In this document: positions 43,517 through 52,035 of the stretch, one piece after another
Layout of the letters: every line of letters starts with the position of its first letter
Position numbering within the stretch: position 1 is the stretch's first letter
Source: an uncultured Planctomycetaceae bacterium
Lineage (GTDB): Bacteria; Planctomycetota; Planctomycetia; Planctomycetales; Planctomycetaceae
Length of the DNA: 64,000 bases
Assembly (NCBI GenBank): GCA_903896675.1
Contig: CAITYU010000377.1
Span: 25,713-89,712, forward strand
Direction: 5' to 3'
Program-made: the position numbers and the translations under genes
Notes under the pieces: model-generated
Seen by the model: only the letters and a program-made list of their open reading frames with translations
The model's database searches: none
What the model was told of the DNA's origin: nothing

Positions 43517-46500
43517 TCACTTCGCACCATCTTCCAAAGTTCGCAGAAACTGTCCGTTGGTGCCATTCCAGAGGCGGACGGAACCGTTGGCTGTCCCTGC
43601 GGCAATGATCGTGAGGTCGGGAGTGGCAGACACGCAGTGCAGCCAGCTGTCAGCGCCCTGCAGGTTGCGTATGAGGCCTCCGTTGGACGCATTGTGGACT
43701 CGCACAAGGCGATCGCCGGAGGCAGACGTGATGGTGTCAGATTCTCCGACCCACTGAACGGCCGTAGCGTGTCGATTGTAGTTTTCGATGGTTCGCAGCT
43801 GGTCACCGGTTTCGGCATCCCAGATGCGTACGGTGTTGTCAGCTCCGGCGGTCGCCAACTGCTGTCCATCGCGTTTCCAGGCAACACTGAGGGCGTAACT
43901 GGTGTGTCCTTCAAAGCGGCGAATCTGTTGTCCGCTGGTGGCATCAAAGGTGCGCATGTAGCGGTCGGCGCCGGCCGATGCGATGCGGCGTCCGTCGGGT
44001 GACAGGGCCGCGGAGTAAACGACGTCGTCGTGGGCCTGTGGGATTCTGAGTACGGTGTTGCCATCGGCTGTGTTGAACAGGACCAGTTCGCCGCGTCGTG
44101 AGGGAATTCCGCTGGCGACCAGCAGCAGTCGGGAATCTTCAGAAAAGCTGACCGACGTGACTCGGTGCGAGAGCAGGTCGGGCTGGCCGGCCGAACCGAT
44201 GGTTCGTTCCAGAACCCATTCCGGTCGCGTATCCCAGACGAAGACGTGGCGATCGTCGGCACTGGTGATCAGGAAGCGATTGCCGCTGAATGCGGCGGTG
44301 CGAACGGGTGCTGTGTGGGAGGCAAATGATTCGAGGGCGGTTCCCAGTTTTCCATCCCATGTCTGGATGCCAGGGAAGTCTCCGGCTGTGGCGAGTCCTT
44401 CCCCATCTGCAGAAAAGCTGACAGCTCGGATGGGTTGTTCGGACTGCTGCAGGGCGAGGCCAGCGGCTTCGACTGCGGATTTTGCGGCTGCCAGAGCGGC
44501 TTCGGCCTTCTGCAGCAGATCCTTTCGCGCGGGCACCAGGTGTTGTGCAGCCTGCAGTTCCCGGGCGGCAATTGTCTGCTGCTGCATGAGCAGGGTTCTG
44601 GCGGCTTCGGCAGTTTTCAGAGCGGCTACGGCATCAGTCCATGGTTTCTGTACGGTGCCAAGTTTCTGAGCCAGTTCATTGGCCTTGTTGGCAAGTTCAG
44701 TGGCTTTGGCTGTGGGGGCCTGAACGGCTGCAGTGCGTTCCTGAGACAATCTGGTGACGTTCTGCAGTTCCTGCTGAGCCGTTGCGAGGCGCTGTTTGAG
44801 GACATCGCTGGCGGGGTCGGCTGTGGTGGCCTGCTGCAGACGGGTGGCCCGGGCCTGCAGAGTCTGCACTGCAGTGGCGGCTTCTTTAGCGAGGGTTTCG
44901 GCGTTTTGTTTTTCGGCGGTTGCGGAACGGGCGGCGGCTGAGGCTTCGATGGCGGCTTTTTCGGCCTGCACACGTGCGTCAAGCGTGGTGGCGACCATTG
45001 CCTTTTTCGTCTCGACGTCCGCATTGGCGGCAGTGAGCATGTCGGCCAGTTTCTTTTCGGCGTCGGTACGAATCGGAACGTCCTTTTCAGCGACATCCAA
45101 CTGCTGTTTTGCCACGTTGAGCCGGGCGTTGGCCGCAGTCTCCTGCTGCCGCGCTCGAGTCTGTGCAACTCGCAGTCGCAGATCTCCGCGGAGTTCGGCG
45201 ATCTGACTGCCGTTCAGATTCCACAGGCGGGCGAATTTGTTGTCGCCACCGGCAGCAATTCTCTGACCATCCGGGGACACGGCAACAGCGTGCACTGCTG
45301 CCCCCGAATTGTACTGCTGCTGAGCCTGTCCGTTGGTTGTATTCCAGCGACGGACGGTACCGTCAGCGCTGCCGCTGAGTAATTGTTCGCGGCTGCCGGG
45401 GAACGCCGCGAGGGCGGTGACAATTCCGGTATGACCTGCGAGTGTGCGGTAGAGGCTGTGGCGGCGACTGCGCAGTCCATCTGAATAAGCGAGGACGGCG
45501 GTTGTCTGAACCGGCTGTCCCTGTGCTGCAGGTGTGGACACAAGCAGGCTGCCGATAATGTTCTGACCGCCTTCCGGAAAACGTTCCAGGATACTGCCGG
45601 TCTGAATATCAATCAGCAGGGCGTCAGGCGTATTTCCTGAGGTGGCTGTCAGCAGTTGTTTGCCATCGGCCGAGAAGGCAACTTTCTGCGCGGGGCCTGG
45701 CAGTGAGGGGGGCTGCTGAAGTCCGGTGGGCTGTCCGGAGCTGTTCCAGACACGGACGGTGGAATTCTCACCGGCTGTGGCCAGCAGTTGTCCATCGTCG
45801 GATACGGTGAGGCTGTTGATGGCGGCACCGTGGCTGGTATTGAAGGCGGCCTGTCCATTGGCGGGATTGATGCCTCGCAGTGTGCCGTCAGCAAATGCAA
45901 CAACTGCGCTGGCGTTGCCGGTGGTGAAGACGGCACCGCGAGCAGGGCTGGCCGGTGTTTCCGGTGCGAAGAGGAATCGGAGTGGAAGTCGTTGTGGAGC
46001 GGCTGTGGCGCGGATTGCCAGGATTGTGGTGGCGTCGGCTGTCAGGATGCCGGAAAACAGGCCGGGAACCGGGGTTGATTCCTGGAATCTGCCGGTCGCG
46101 GCATCCCATAGAGAAACCTGTCCGCTGGTTTCTGTGACGGCCAGCAGTCTGGAGTTGGGGGCGAGGCTGACCGAGACTGGTGGTGTGGTGAATCCCTGCA
46201 GAGTCTGCAGCAGGGTTCCATTGTCCATCTGCAGCAGTCGGACCTGCTGGTCGGCTGAGGCAACAAGCAGTCGCTGCGAATCGTTGCTGACGGAGACGGC
46301 CGTGGGTGGTGCCGGCAGAGGGAAGGACCGGATTTGTGTCCCATCAGCCGGGTTCCAGAAGCGGACCGACGCATCGCGACTGATGCTGTAAAGCTGGCCA
46401 TTGAGGAGACCGCAGTGGAGCAGGGCAGCGGTATGTCCCATGAATTCCTTCTGTACGGCTCCATCAGACGTATTGAGCAGTCTGAGCAGGCCGTTTTCGA

Positions 46501-48391
46501 AACCGACAGCAGCCTGACTGCCGTCACCATTGACTGCGACGGCGGTGGGTGTGGCGGGAAAATCCGTGACTGTGAACAGTTCGGTGGCTGGCTGAGTCTG
46601 CAGATTCCAGAGTCGGAGTGAACGGTCACTGCCGACGGTTGTGAAGCGTGCGTCGTCGGCGGTGAATTGCAGTGCTGTGATGCTGCCGGTGTGCCCGGCC
46701 AGTGTCTGCAGAGATCGTCCGGTCTCGAGGCTGCGGATCACAACCACGGGCTGTCCGCCGTTTTGAGAGAGTGTGGCCAGGAGTTTGCCGGAGGGACTGA
46801 GCAGAGCGGGACCGGCAAGTTCGTCGGCAGCTCGTTCGAAGTCGATGACAGCGGGTGTGTCCAGTTTCCAGAGTCGGACGGCACCGTCCTGGGCGGCGGT
46901 CACAGCCAGTTTGCCGTCACTGGAAGCGGCGATTGCTGTGAGTTGCTGATTGCCGGCTTTCCATGTTGCCAGCGGTCGTTTTTCCGAAAGTGACCAGAGC
47001 TGGAGGCTGCCCGAGTTGTCAGCGATCAGGAGGTCCCATGCTGCAGTGGTGGTGGCATTTGCAGGAGCGAGGGGATTGCGTGTGAAGGAGATGGCGGATG
47101 TTTGTGGGAGTGGTCCGAGTTCAGCGATTATGTTTTCGCCGAGCAGCCCATTTGTCTGCTGCAGAGCATGAATTCTGAGCTGACCTGCAGCATCAACTGT
47201 GGCGGTCAACTGTCGATCTGCCGAGAAGGCTGTCAGGCGAGTGCCGGAGGGCCAGTTCGGGGCGCCGGCTGGTGCCGGGGGCATGTGCCAAAGGCGGATC
47301 AGGTTGTCGCCACCGGCGGTAGCCAGCAGTGGTGTGGCCTGCGGATCTGTATCCGGCAGGATTTCGAGAGCGGTGATTGCGAGGTTGTGATCGATTCGTC
47401 CGGCGAGGCTGCCGTCGGCGATCTTCCAGACTTTCAGAGATCGATCGGAGGAACCGGAGACCAGGTGTGTGGAGTCAGCGGTGAATCGCAGTGTGGCAAT
47501 GGTTTCTGTATGGCCCTGCAGGGTCAGTCCGGGTGCGCCGGTCTGGAGGTTGAACAGGCGGATCGCGTGATCAGCCGAGGCGACGGCAATCCAGCGTTCA
47601 TCAGGGCTGACGGTGGCAGCGGTCGGGGCTGCCGGCAGTGCCACGGACAGGCGACGTGCATCGCGTGGACGACGCCAGATGCGAACTTCGCGGAAGCCTC
47701 CGGATGCCAGCAGGTCGCCGTCAGCATTGAAGGCCAGCGACTGGACCAGATCCTGGTGCGCGACTGAGGCTTCACCGAGAGCGGGGTCTGCGAGTGTGGC
47801 GAGGCGTTGTCCGGAGCTGACGTGATGCAGGTGAATTCGTGAACCGCGGCTGAAGGCGACAGTTTGTCCATCGGGAGCGAGTACCACGGCCTGTACCGGT
47901 TGCAGACGCTGTGGCAGTGTCTGCATGGCCTGTGGTGACAGGCTGTCGATGCCGCCTGTTCCGCGGGCTCCCTGATCAATCCAAAGTTTCAGAAGTCCGA
48001 GTTGAGCCGGGGAGAGGTTACTGGCGGCCACATCATTGTCGGCCGGGGGCATGACGGGTTCCTGCTGATGGGCGGCCAGTTTCAGCAGCAGGCTGCCGCT
48101 GGCATTGCCTGGGATAGCCGCCGGTCCGCTGTCGCCACCTTTCAGAATGCCGGCGGGGGTTTCGAGCACAAGGCCTCCCTGGCGTTCACTGGCGGAATGG
48201 CAGGCGAGGCAGTTTTTCTGCAGGATGGGCAGAACTTCTTTTTCGAAGATCACCGGTTCAGATCGCTGCAGTTGTTCGATGGTGATAGGCGGGCCGGGCA
48301 GGGGGGCAGCAGCAGCAACCGGCAGGAGCAGTGAAAATGCCGGCAGGCAGGCGACGATCGCCGCACGTTTCAGGTGGAGCAGCAGTTTCAT
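43517..48391 (-). CDS. giant exported cytochrome-WD40 protein with coiled-coil insert
   Basis: A 1624-residue exported protein. Signal peptide 1-29; planctomycete cytochrome domain with C61-x-x-C64-H65 and a possible distal ligand in EPVMPPADND; many WD40 repeats from about 165 to 1060; a 250-residue Ala/Lys/Glu/Gln-rich coiled coil at about 1065-1315 (VAKQQLDVAEKDV... ATAVQTLQARATRLQ); then another WD40 block (about 1320-1624). It probably forms two or more propellers separated by a rod. The start ATG 48391 is preceded by GAGGTG. It lies eight bases after the DUF1501 gene, forming the usual exported pair. The function is unknown. Confidence 0.9.
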   Translation of the reverse strand: MKLLLHLKRAAIVACLPAFSLLLPVAAAAPLPGPPITIEQLQRSEPVIFEKEVLPILQKNCLACHSASERQGGLVLETPAGILKGGDSGPAAIPGNASGSLLLKLAAHQQEPVMPPADNDVAASNLSPAQLGLLKLWIDQGARGTGGIDSLSPQAMQTLPQRLQPVQAVVLAPDGQTVAFSRGSRIHLHHVSSGQRLATLADPALGEASVAHQDLVQSLAFNADGDLLASGGFREVRIWRRPRDARRLSVALPAAPTAATVSPDERWIAVASADHAIRLFNLQTGAPGLTLQGHTETIATLRFTADSTHLVSGSSDRSLKVWKIADGSLAGRIDHNLAITALEILPDTDPQATPLLATAGGDNLIRLWHMPPAPAGAPNWPSGTRLTAFSADRQLTATVDAAGQLRIHALQQTNGLLGENIIAELGPLPQTSAISFTRNPLAPANATTTAAWDLLIADNSGSLQLWSLSEKRPLATWKAGNQQLTAIAASSDGKLAVTAAQDGAVRLWKLDTPAVIDFERAADELAGPALLSPSGKLLATLSQNGGQPVVVIRSLETGRSLQTLAGHTGSITALQFTADDARFTTVGSDRSLRLWNLQTQPATELFTVTDFPATPTAVAVNGDGSQAAVGFENGLLRLLNTSDGAVQKEFMGHTAALLHCGLLNGQLYSISRDASVRFWNPADGTQIRSFPLPAPPTAVSVSNDSQRLLVASADQQVRLLQMDNGTLLQTLQGFTTPPVSVSLAPNSRLLAVTETSGQVSLWDAATGRFQESTPVPGLFSGILTADATTILAIRATAAPQRLPLRFLFAPETPASPARGAVFTTGNASAVVAFADGTLRGINPANGQAAFNTSHGAAINSLTVSDDGQLLATAGENSTVRVWNSSGQPTGLQQPPSLPGPAQKVAFSADGKQLLTATSGNTPDALLIDIQTGSILERFPEGGQNIIGSLLVSTPAAQGQPVQTTAVLAYSDGLRSRRHSLYRTLAGHTGIVTALAAFPGSREQLLSGSADGTVRRWNTTNGQAQQQYNSGAAVHAVAVSPDGQRIAAGGDNKFARLWNLNGSQIAELRGDLRLRVAQTRARQQETAANARLNVAKQQLDVAEKDVPIRTDAEKKLADMLTAANADVETKKAMVATTLDARVQAEKAAIEASAAARSATAEKQNAETLAKEAATAVQTLQARATRLQQATTADPASDVLKQRLATAQQELQNVTRLSQERTAAVQAPTAKATELANKANELAQKLGTVQKPWTDAVAALKTAEAARTLLMQQQTIAARELQAAQHLVPARKDLLQKAEAALAAAKSAVEAAGLALQQSEQPIRAVSFSADGEGLATAGDFPGIQTWDGKLGTALESFASHTAPVRTAAFSGNRFLITSADDRHVFVWDTRPEWVLERTIGSAGQPDLLSHRVTSVSFSEDSRLLLVASGIPSRRGELVLFNTADGNTVLRIPQAHDDVVYSAALSPDGRRIASAGADRYMRTFDATSGQQIRRFEGHTSYALSVAWKRDGQQLATAGADNTVRIWDAETGDQLRTIENYNRHATAVQWVGESDTITSASGDRLVRVHNASNGGLIRNLQGADSWLHCVSATPDLTIIAAGTANGSVRLWNGTNGQFLRTLEDGAK

Positions 48392-48399
48392 GAGACACC

Positions 48400-49806
48400 T
48401 CAGTTACAGATCTGCTGGATGACGGAACCGTGCACATCCGTCAGTCGGAAGTCGCGGCCCGCGTAGCGATAAGTGAGTCGTTTGTGATCGAAACCCAGAC
48501 AGTGCAGCATGGTGGCGTGCAGGTCATGCACGCTGACGGGATTCTCGGCGGCTCGGAAGCCCAGTTCGTCGGTGGCTCCGTATGTTTGGCCACCGCGAAT
48601 CCCGCCTCCTGCCAGCCAGACCGAAAAGCCCCAGTGATTGTGGTCTCGACCGGACTGTGGTTTTCCGTCGGCGGAAAGTTCGACGGTCGGGGTGCGGCCG
48701 AATTCGCCGCCCCAGAGGATGAGGGTGTCGTCGAACATGCCGCGCTGCTTGAGATCGGCAATGAGTGCGGCGATGGGCTGATCGATCTGTGCGGCGAGGC
48801 TGCGGTGAGCCGATTCGATGTTGGTGTGATTGTCCCACGGCTGACCGGCCCCGTGCCAGAGTTGCACGTAGCGGACCCCGCGTTCCAGCAGTCTGCGGGC
48901 GATGAGAGTCTGACGGGCATGTGTACCTGAACCGTAGAGTGCCTGGATGTGCGCTGGTTCGAGGCTGAGATCGAACGCTTCGGCGGCGTCCTGTTGCATG
49001 CGGAAGGCCAGTTCGAAGGACTGGATGCGGGCCTCGAGTCGGGGGTCGGGGCGATTTGAGCGGTGCTGTTGATTGAGGCGTGCGAGCAGGTTCAATTGCC
49101 TGCGCTGTGCGGGCGTGGCAATTTGGGGGTGCTCGATGTTTTCGATGAGTCTGCTGAGTTCCTGATGCTGAGAGTCGACCCATGTGCCCTGGAAGGCGCC
49201 GGGCAGAAAGGCGGATTGCCAGTTTTCCGTGTCTTTGATGGGCAGGCCACCGGGGCACATGGAAACGAAGCCCGGGAGGTTCTGGTTTTCGCTGCCGAGT
49301 CCGTACAGCACCCATGCTCCGGCGCTGGGGCGGGTTTGTACGGAATCGCCGCAATTCATCAGCATCAGTGAGGGTTCGTGATTGGGCACCTGAGCCTGCA
49401 TGGAGCGGATGACGGCGATGTCATCGATGTGTGCGGCGGTTTTGGCAAAGAGCTCGCTGACTTCGATTCCGGATTGCCCGTAGGGTCGAAAGCGGAAAGG
49501 CGAAGGGAAGGCGGCACCGGTTTTGCGCTCGGTCAGCAGGTTGTCGGAGACTGTGCGGTTGCTGAAGCGGGCGAGAGTTGGTTTGGGATCGAACGTGTCG
49601 ACGTGTGACGGTCCGCCGTTCAGAAAAAAGTGGATAACGCGTTTGGCTTTGGGTGTGAAATGCGGTTGGCGGGGAGCGAGGGCGGAGGTGGTGTGTGCCG
49701 CGGGGTGCGGGGGTGAGTCAGCCTGCAGCAGATCGGCCAGCGCGAGGGAACCGAGTCCCAGTCCGGAAGAGGCGAGGGCAGATCTGCGGGAGGTGAACGG
49801 GTTCAT
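48400..49806 (-). CDS. DUF1501 family protein, partner of the cytochrome-WD40 protein
   Basis: A 468-residue DUF1501 protein with an RR leader (TSRRSALASSGLG). Motifs include FFLNGGPSHVDTFDPKP near residue 65, WGGEFGRTPTVE, GRDHNHWGF and the ATMLHCLGFDH end, followed by LTDVHGSVIQ. First gene of the pair with the giant WD40 protein (8-base gap). The sequence is closest to the 37.5 kb copy in its C-terminal motifs. Its promoter should lie in the 49.8-50.5 kb gap. Confidence 0.93.
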   Translation of the reverse strand: MNPFTSRRSALASSGLGLGSLALADLLQADSPPHPAAHTTSALAPRQPHFTPKAKRVIHFFLNGGPSHVDTFDPKPTLARFSNRTVSDNLLTERKTGAAFPSPFRFRPYGQSGIEVSELFAKTAAHIDDIAVIRSMQAQVPNHEPSLMLMNCGDSVQTRPSAGAWVLYGLGSENQNLPGFVSMCPGGLPIKDTENWQSAFLPGAFQGTWVDSQHQELSRLIENIEHPQIATPAQRRQLNLLARLNQQHRSNRPDPRLEARIQSFELAFRMQQDAAEAFDLSLEPAHIQALYGSGTHARQTLIARRLLERGVRYVQLWHGAGQPWDNHTNIESAHRSLAAQIDQPIAALIADLKQRGMFDDTLILWGGEFGRTPTVELSADGKPQSGRDHNHWGFSVWLAGGGIRGGQTYGATDELGFRAAENPVSVHDLHATMLHCLGFDHKRLTYRYAGRDFRLTDVHGSVIQQICN

Positions 49807-50501
49807 GTGACTGCTCGGGACGGCGTGTCTTGGGGAGTAACCGGAGGTAGGCTAAGGGGGGGCAACCGTGAATCGCGGTGGGCCGTTGTGAATGAGAATT
49901 CGGGTGAGTGAGGCCTGGAGCCTAACGAAAAGTTGGTTGAAAGTCCTGCGGAGGAGCTGTGAAGATCCGGTAGATTTTGCCGGATAGTGCTGGCTGCGGA
50001 GGACGTGCGCCCACGACACAGGCGACGAAAACATTCGATCAAATTTCGCTCTTTTTGAAAATAACTGCGAGGTACAGGTTCGAGTCGCCCAAAAAACCGA
50101 TATGTTTGACAGGAACGTTACCTTTGGAAAATCTGGGTCATTGCGCGGAATTATCGGTGTCTCTGCTCTTGATGGCGACGGGCGGTCAGCCGAAGATTCG
50201 TTCTGGCTGGAGTATTTTGCGGAAGATTCCCGGAAATTGGATAGATTTTTTCCACAATTTACGTTTGTGTAAATAGAGTGGTGGGTGGGTGTGGGGTGTG
50301 TGTGCGGTTTTTTGTGGCTGTGTTTGAATTGTTAAGAAATCATAAATACCAGTGCAGGTGTTGTTTGCTGGGTGGATGCCGGTAGGGTGGGGTTTTGCAG
50401 TAGTCATTTTGATTGTGTCTTGGGGTGTACTGGAGTCAGCGGCGCGGTGATTTCAGCGGTTGAGTCTGTCTGAGTGGACTCAGGGATTGGGAGTTGGGAC
50501 T
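49807..50501. other. largest intergenic gap, divergent
   Basis: About 695 bases between a DUF1501 gene (minus) and the FHA gene (plus). It holds a small AT-rich hairpin (ATTTAC, GTTTGT loop, GTAAAT at about 50258-50275), a G-rich stretch with runs of 2, 3, 3 and 4 G at 50280-50296, and TTGACA at 50106-50111 without a good -10. No coding frame looks real. Confidence 0.5.
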
Positions 50502-51398
50502 ATGATTTCCGCGGAATTGAAGGTCGTTGGTGGCAAGCATGCAGGTCAGGTGATACCCCTGAATCGGCGGAAGTTCCTGATTGGCCGCGAGCAGGATTGC
50601 CAATTGCGTCCGAACAGCGAAATGGTCAGTCGTCACCACTGCGTGTTCAGTCTGGATGATTTTTCTGTTCGTTTGCGGGACCTTGGCAGCACGAATGGGA
50701 CGCTGGTGAACGGCGAGCGGATTCAGCGTGAGATAGTTTTGACAAATACGGACCGGATTCTGATTGGCAATCTGGAATTCGAACTGGTGGTTCGTGCCGA
50801 CGTGCAGGCACCTGAGGCTGACAGCCGGATATTGCCGACGGCGGTTCTGGCAAACGAAGAGACTCAGGTTTCCGCACCGACGGTCACGGAGGTACCTGCA
50901 GTCGGTGCAGCGGCTGTGCCTGGGGAGCAGACGGTGACGATGCCGGTGCCGGTGGCGGCGTCTGACACGACTGTGATGTCGGTTCCCCAGATGATGCCTG
51001 GGCAGTATCCCTACCAGCCGATGATGCCACAGATGGGTGGCTATCCGGGGGGGATGTACGGCGGATTTCCGTTCCAGCCGCAGATGATGCCGGGTTACGG
51101 TCAGATGTATCCTCCGATGATGCCTCAGATGGGGTATCCGATGGGAGGTGGGATGATGATGCCTGGGATGCCAGGGGTTCCGGGTATGATGCCGCAGGCT
51201 CCGTCGCCATCTGCGCCCGCGCCGGCCGCTGGTGGGGACGCGGGCAAGCTTGAGGTATTGCTGCCTGATCCGAGTACAACCGGGGCGCGTGAGGGCGAGC
51301 CATCGAAGGGCAGTACCGGTGCGACACCGAAGGATTCAACAAAGCCGACGGGTGCAGCGGATGCAATTCTGAAGAAGCAACTGGGTCGTCGTGGTTGA
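50502..51398 (+). CDS. FHA-domain protein with Met/Pro/Gly-rich region
   Basis: A 298-residue protein. Residues about 5-95 are an FHA domain: G28RE30, S43RHH46 and S63TNGT67 are the conserved phosphothreonine-binding positions. Residues about 100-180 are a flexible Pro/Val/Ala linker and 180-255 a Met/Pro/Gly/Tyr-rich low-complexity region of repeated MMP, QM and GG units. The C-terminus is polar. FHA domains bind phosphothreonine peptides made by Ser/Thr kinases, common in planctomycetes, but no kinase is in the window. The tail may mediate self-association. Start is ATG 50502; the frame is open from 50460. Confidence 0.85.
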   Translation: MISAELKVVGGKHAGQVIPLNRRKFLIGREQDCQLRPNSEMVSRHHCVFSLDDFSVRLRDLGSTNGTLVNGERIQREIVLTNTDRILIGNLEFELVVRADVQAPEADSRILPTAVLANEETQVSAPTVTEVPAVGAAAVPGEQTVTMPVPVAASDTTVMSVPQMMPGQYPYQPMMPQMGGYPGGMYGGFPFQPQMMPGYGQMYPPMMPQMGYPMGGGMMMPGMPGVPGMMPQAPSPSAPAPAAGGDAGKLEVLLPDPSTTGAREGEPSKGSTGATPKDSTKPTGAADAILKKQLGRRG

Positions 51399-51427
51399 TT
51401 GAGGACTGGTATTCGGAGCGGTATGAG

Positions 51428-51643
51428 ATGGCGGATCCGTCGGACGTTCAACGCCGTTATCGTGAATTTCTTGATTTGCTGCCTTTGACGCTATCATTGG
51501 CTGGTTTGCCTCCCAGTGATCATGGTCGTTATTTCACGGCGGAGCAGATTGAGTCACGTTTGTTCACTATTCGGCATGCGTGGAAGGCGGCTCGTCAGGT
51601 GGTGCGGGAGTGTGTTGCGGGCGGTGGTGATTCGCAATCCTGA
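51428..51643 (+). CDS. small planctomycete protein, 71 residues
   Basis: A 71-residue soluble protein starting MADPSDVQRRYREFLDLLP with a helical pattern and an SLAGLPPSD turn. I recall similar hypothetical proteins in other planctomycetes, but no domain name applies. ATG 51428 follows GGAG at suitable spacing; a TTG at 51395 overlapping the FHA stop would add 11 residues. It is probably cotranscribed with the FHA gene. Its role is unknown. Confidence 0.65.
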   Translation: MADPSDVQRRYREFLDLLPLTLSLAGLPPSDHGRYFTAEQIESRLFTIRHAWKAARQVVRECVAGGGDSQS

Positions 51644-51766
51644 GCATTGGGTTCGGGTGTGCGTGGAAAAAAGTCGGGAAAGAGCCGAGTGTGTCGGCAA
51701 ACGTGATTTATTGATTGGAACCGCGACGGTGTGGCTGTCGACAAGGTGAGCGGGGTGGTGGGTTGC

Positions 51767-51795
51767 TTGACATTGCGCCAAGCGTCCACTACTGT
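51767..51795 (+). promoter_or_regulatory. strong promoter candidate of the nusA leader
   Basis: A perfect TTGACA (51767-51772), a 17-base spacer, and TACTGT (51790-51795), whose first T, A and last T match the -10 consensus. The predicted start is near 51802. This is the best promoter match in the window. Confidence 0.72.
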
Positions 51796-51801
51796 GGTGC
51801 A

Positions 51802-52006
51802 GGATTATGGGTGATTGGGTGTTGGTCATCGTGCTTAAGGGACCTGAAATGGACAAGATTTAGATCTTCCTCCATTTCTTCAACTGGCAGAGCGGTGCGG
51901 AGTAATCCGTTTCGTGATTTACAGGCTGCCGGTTGATGAGGTTTTTTCGGCTGTCCGCAAGGGCGGTCGGGCGCGAAAAGTGGGACATTGTTCCCGCTTT
52001 TTTTTT
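51802..52006 (+). ncRNA. structured leader or small RNA upstream of nusA
   Basis: Roughly 205 transcribed bases between the promoter and the terminator. Structures I can see: a nested hairpin with an 8-pair outer stem (51846-51853 with 51871-51878) and 5-pair inner stem (51855-51859 with 51864-51868) around a TTAG loop; a GCGGA-GTAA-TCCGT hairpin (51897-51910) with a GNRA-type tetraloop; a CCGC-AAGG-GCGG hairpin (51955-51966); and the terminator. It has no open frame and matches none of the riboswitches, 6S, SRP or tmRNA patterns I can recall. A tRNA-like CAACTGGCAGAGC stretch is present, but the T-arm is missing. It may be an attenuator for nusA or an independent RNA. Confidence 0.6.
51976..52006 (+). 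terminator. intrinsic terminator just before nusA
   Basis: Ten-pair stem with one G-T wobble (AAAAGTGGGA at 51976-51985 with TCCCGCTTTT at 51992-52001), six-base loop, and a run of nine T (51998-52006). It ends 29 bases before the nusA ATG, so a full read-through is required for nusA transcription from the upstream promoter. Confidence 0.85.
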
Positions 52007-52035
52007 ACATGTGCAGTGCAGCGAACATCAGCCTC

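Noticed and set aside
50106-50135. TTGACA in the DUF1501-FHA gap as a promoter
   Set aside because: No -10-like hexamer occurs at 16-18 bases downstream (AAATCT or similar).
51845-51935. A complete tRNA gene in the nusA leader
   Set aside because: Only a D-arm-like stretch is present. The acceptor ends do not pair, the anticodon-position hairpin has a 4-base loop, and there is no T-arm.
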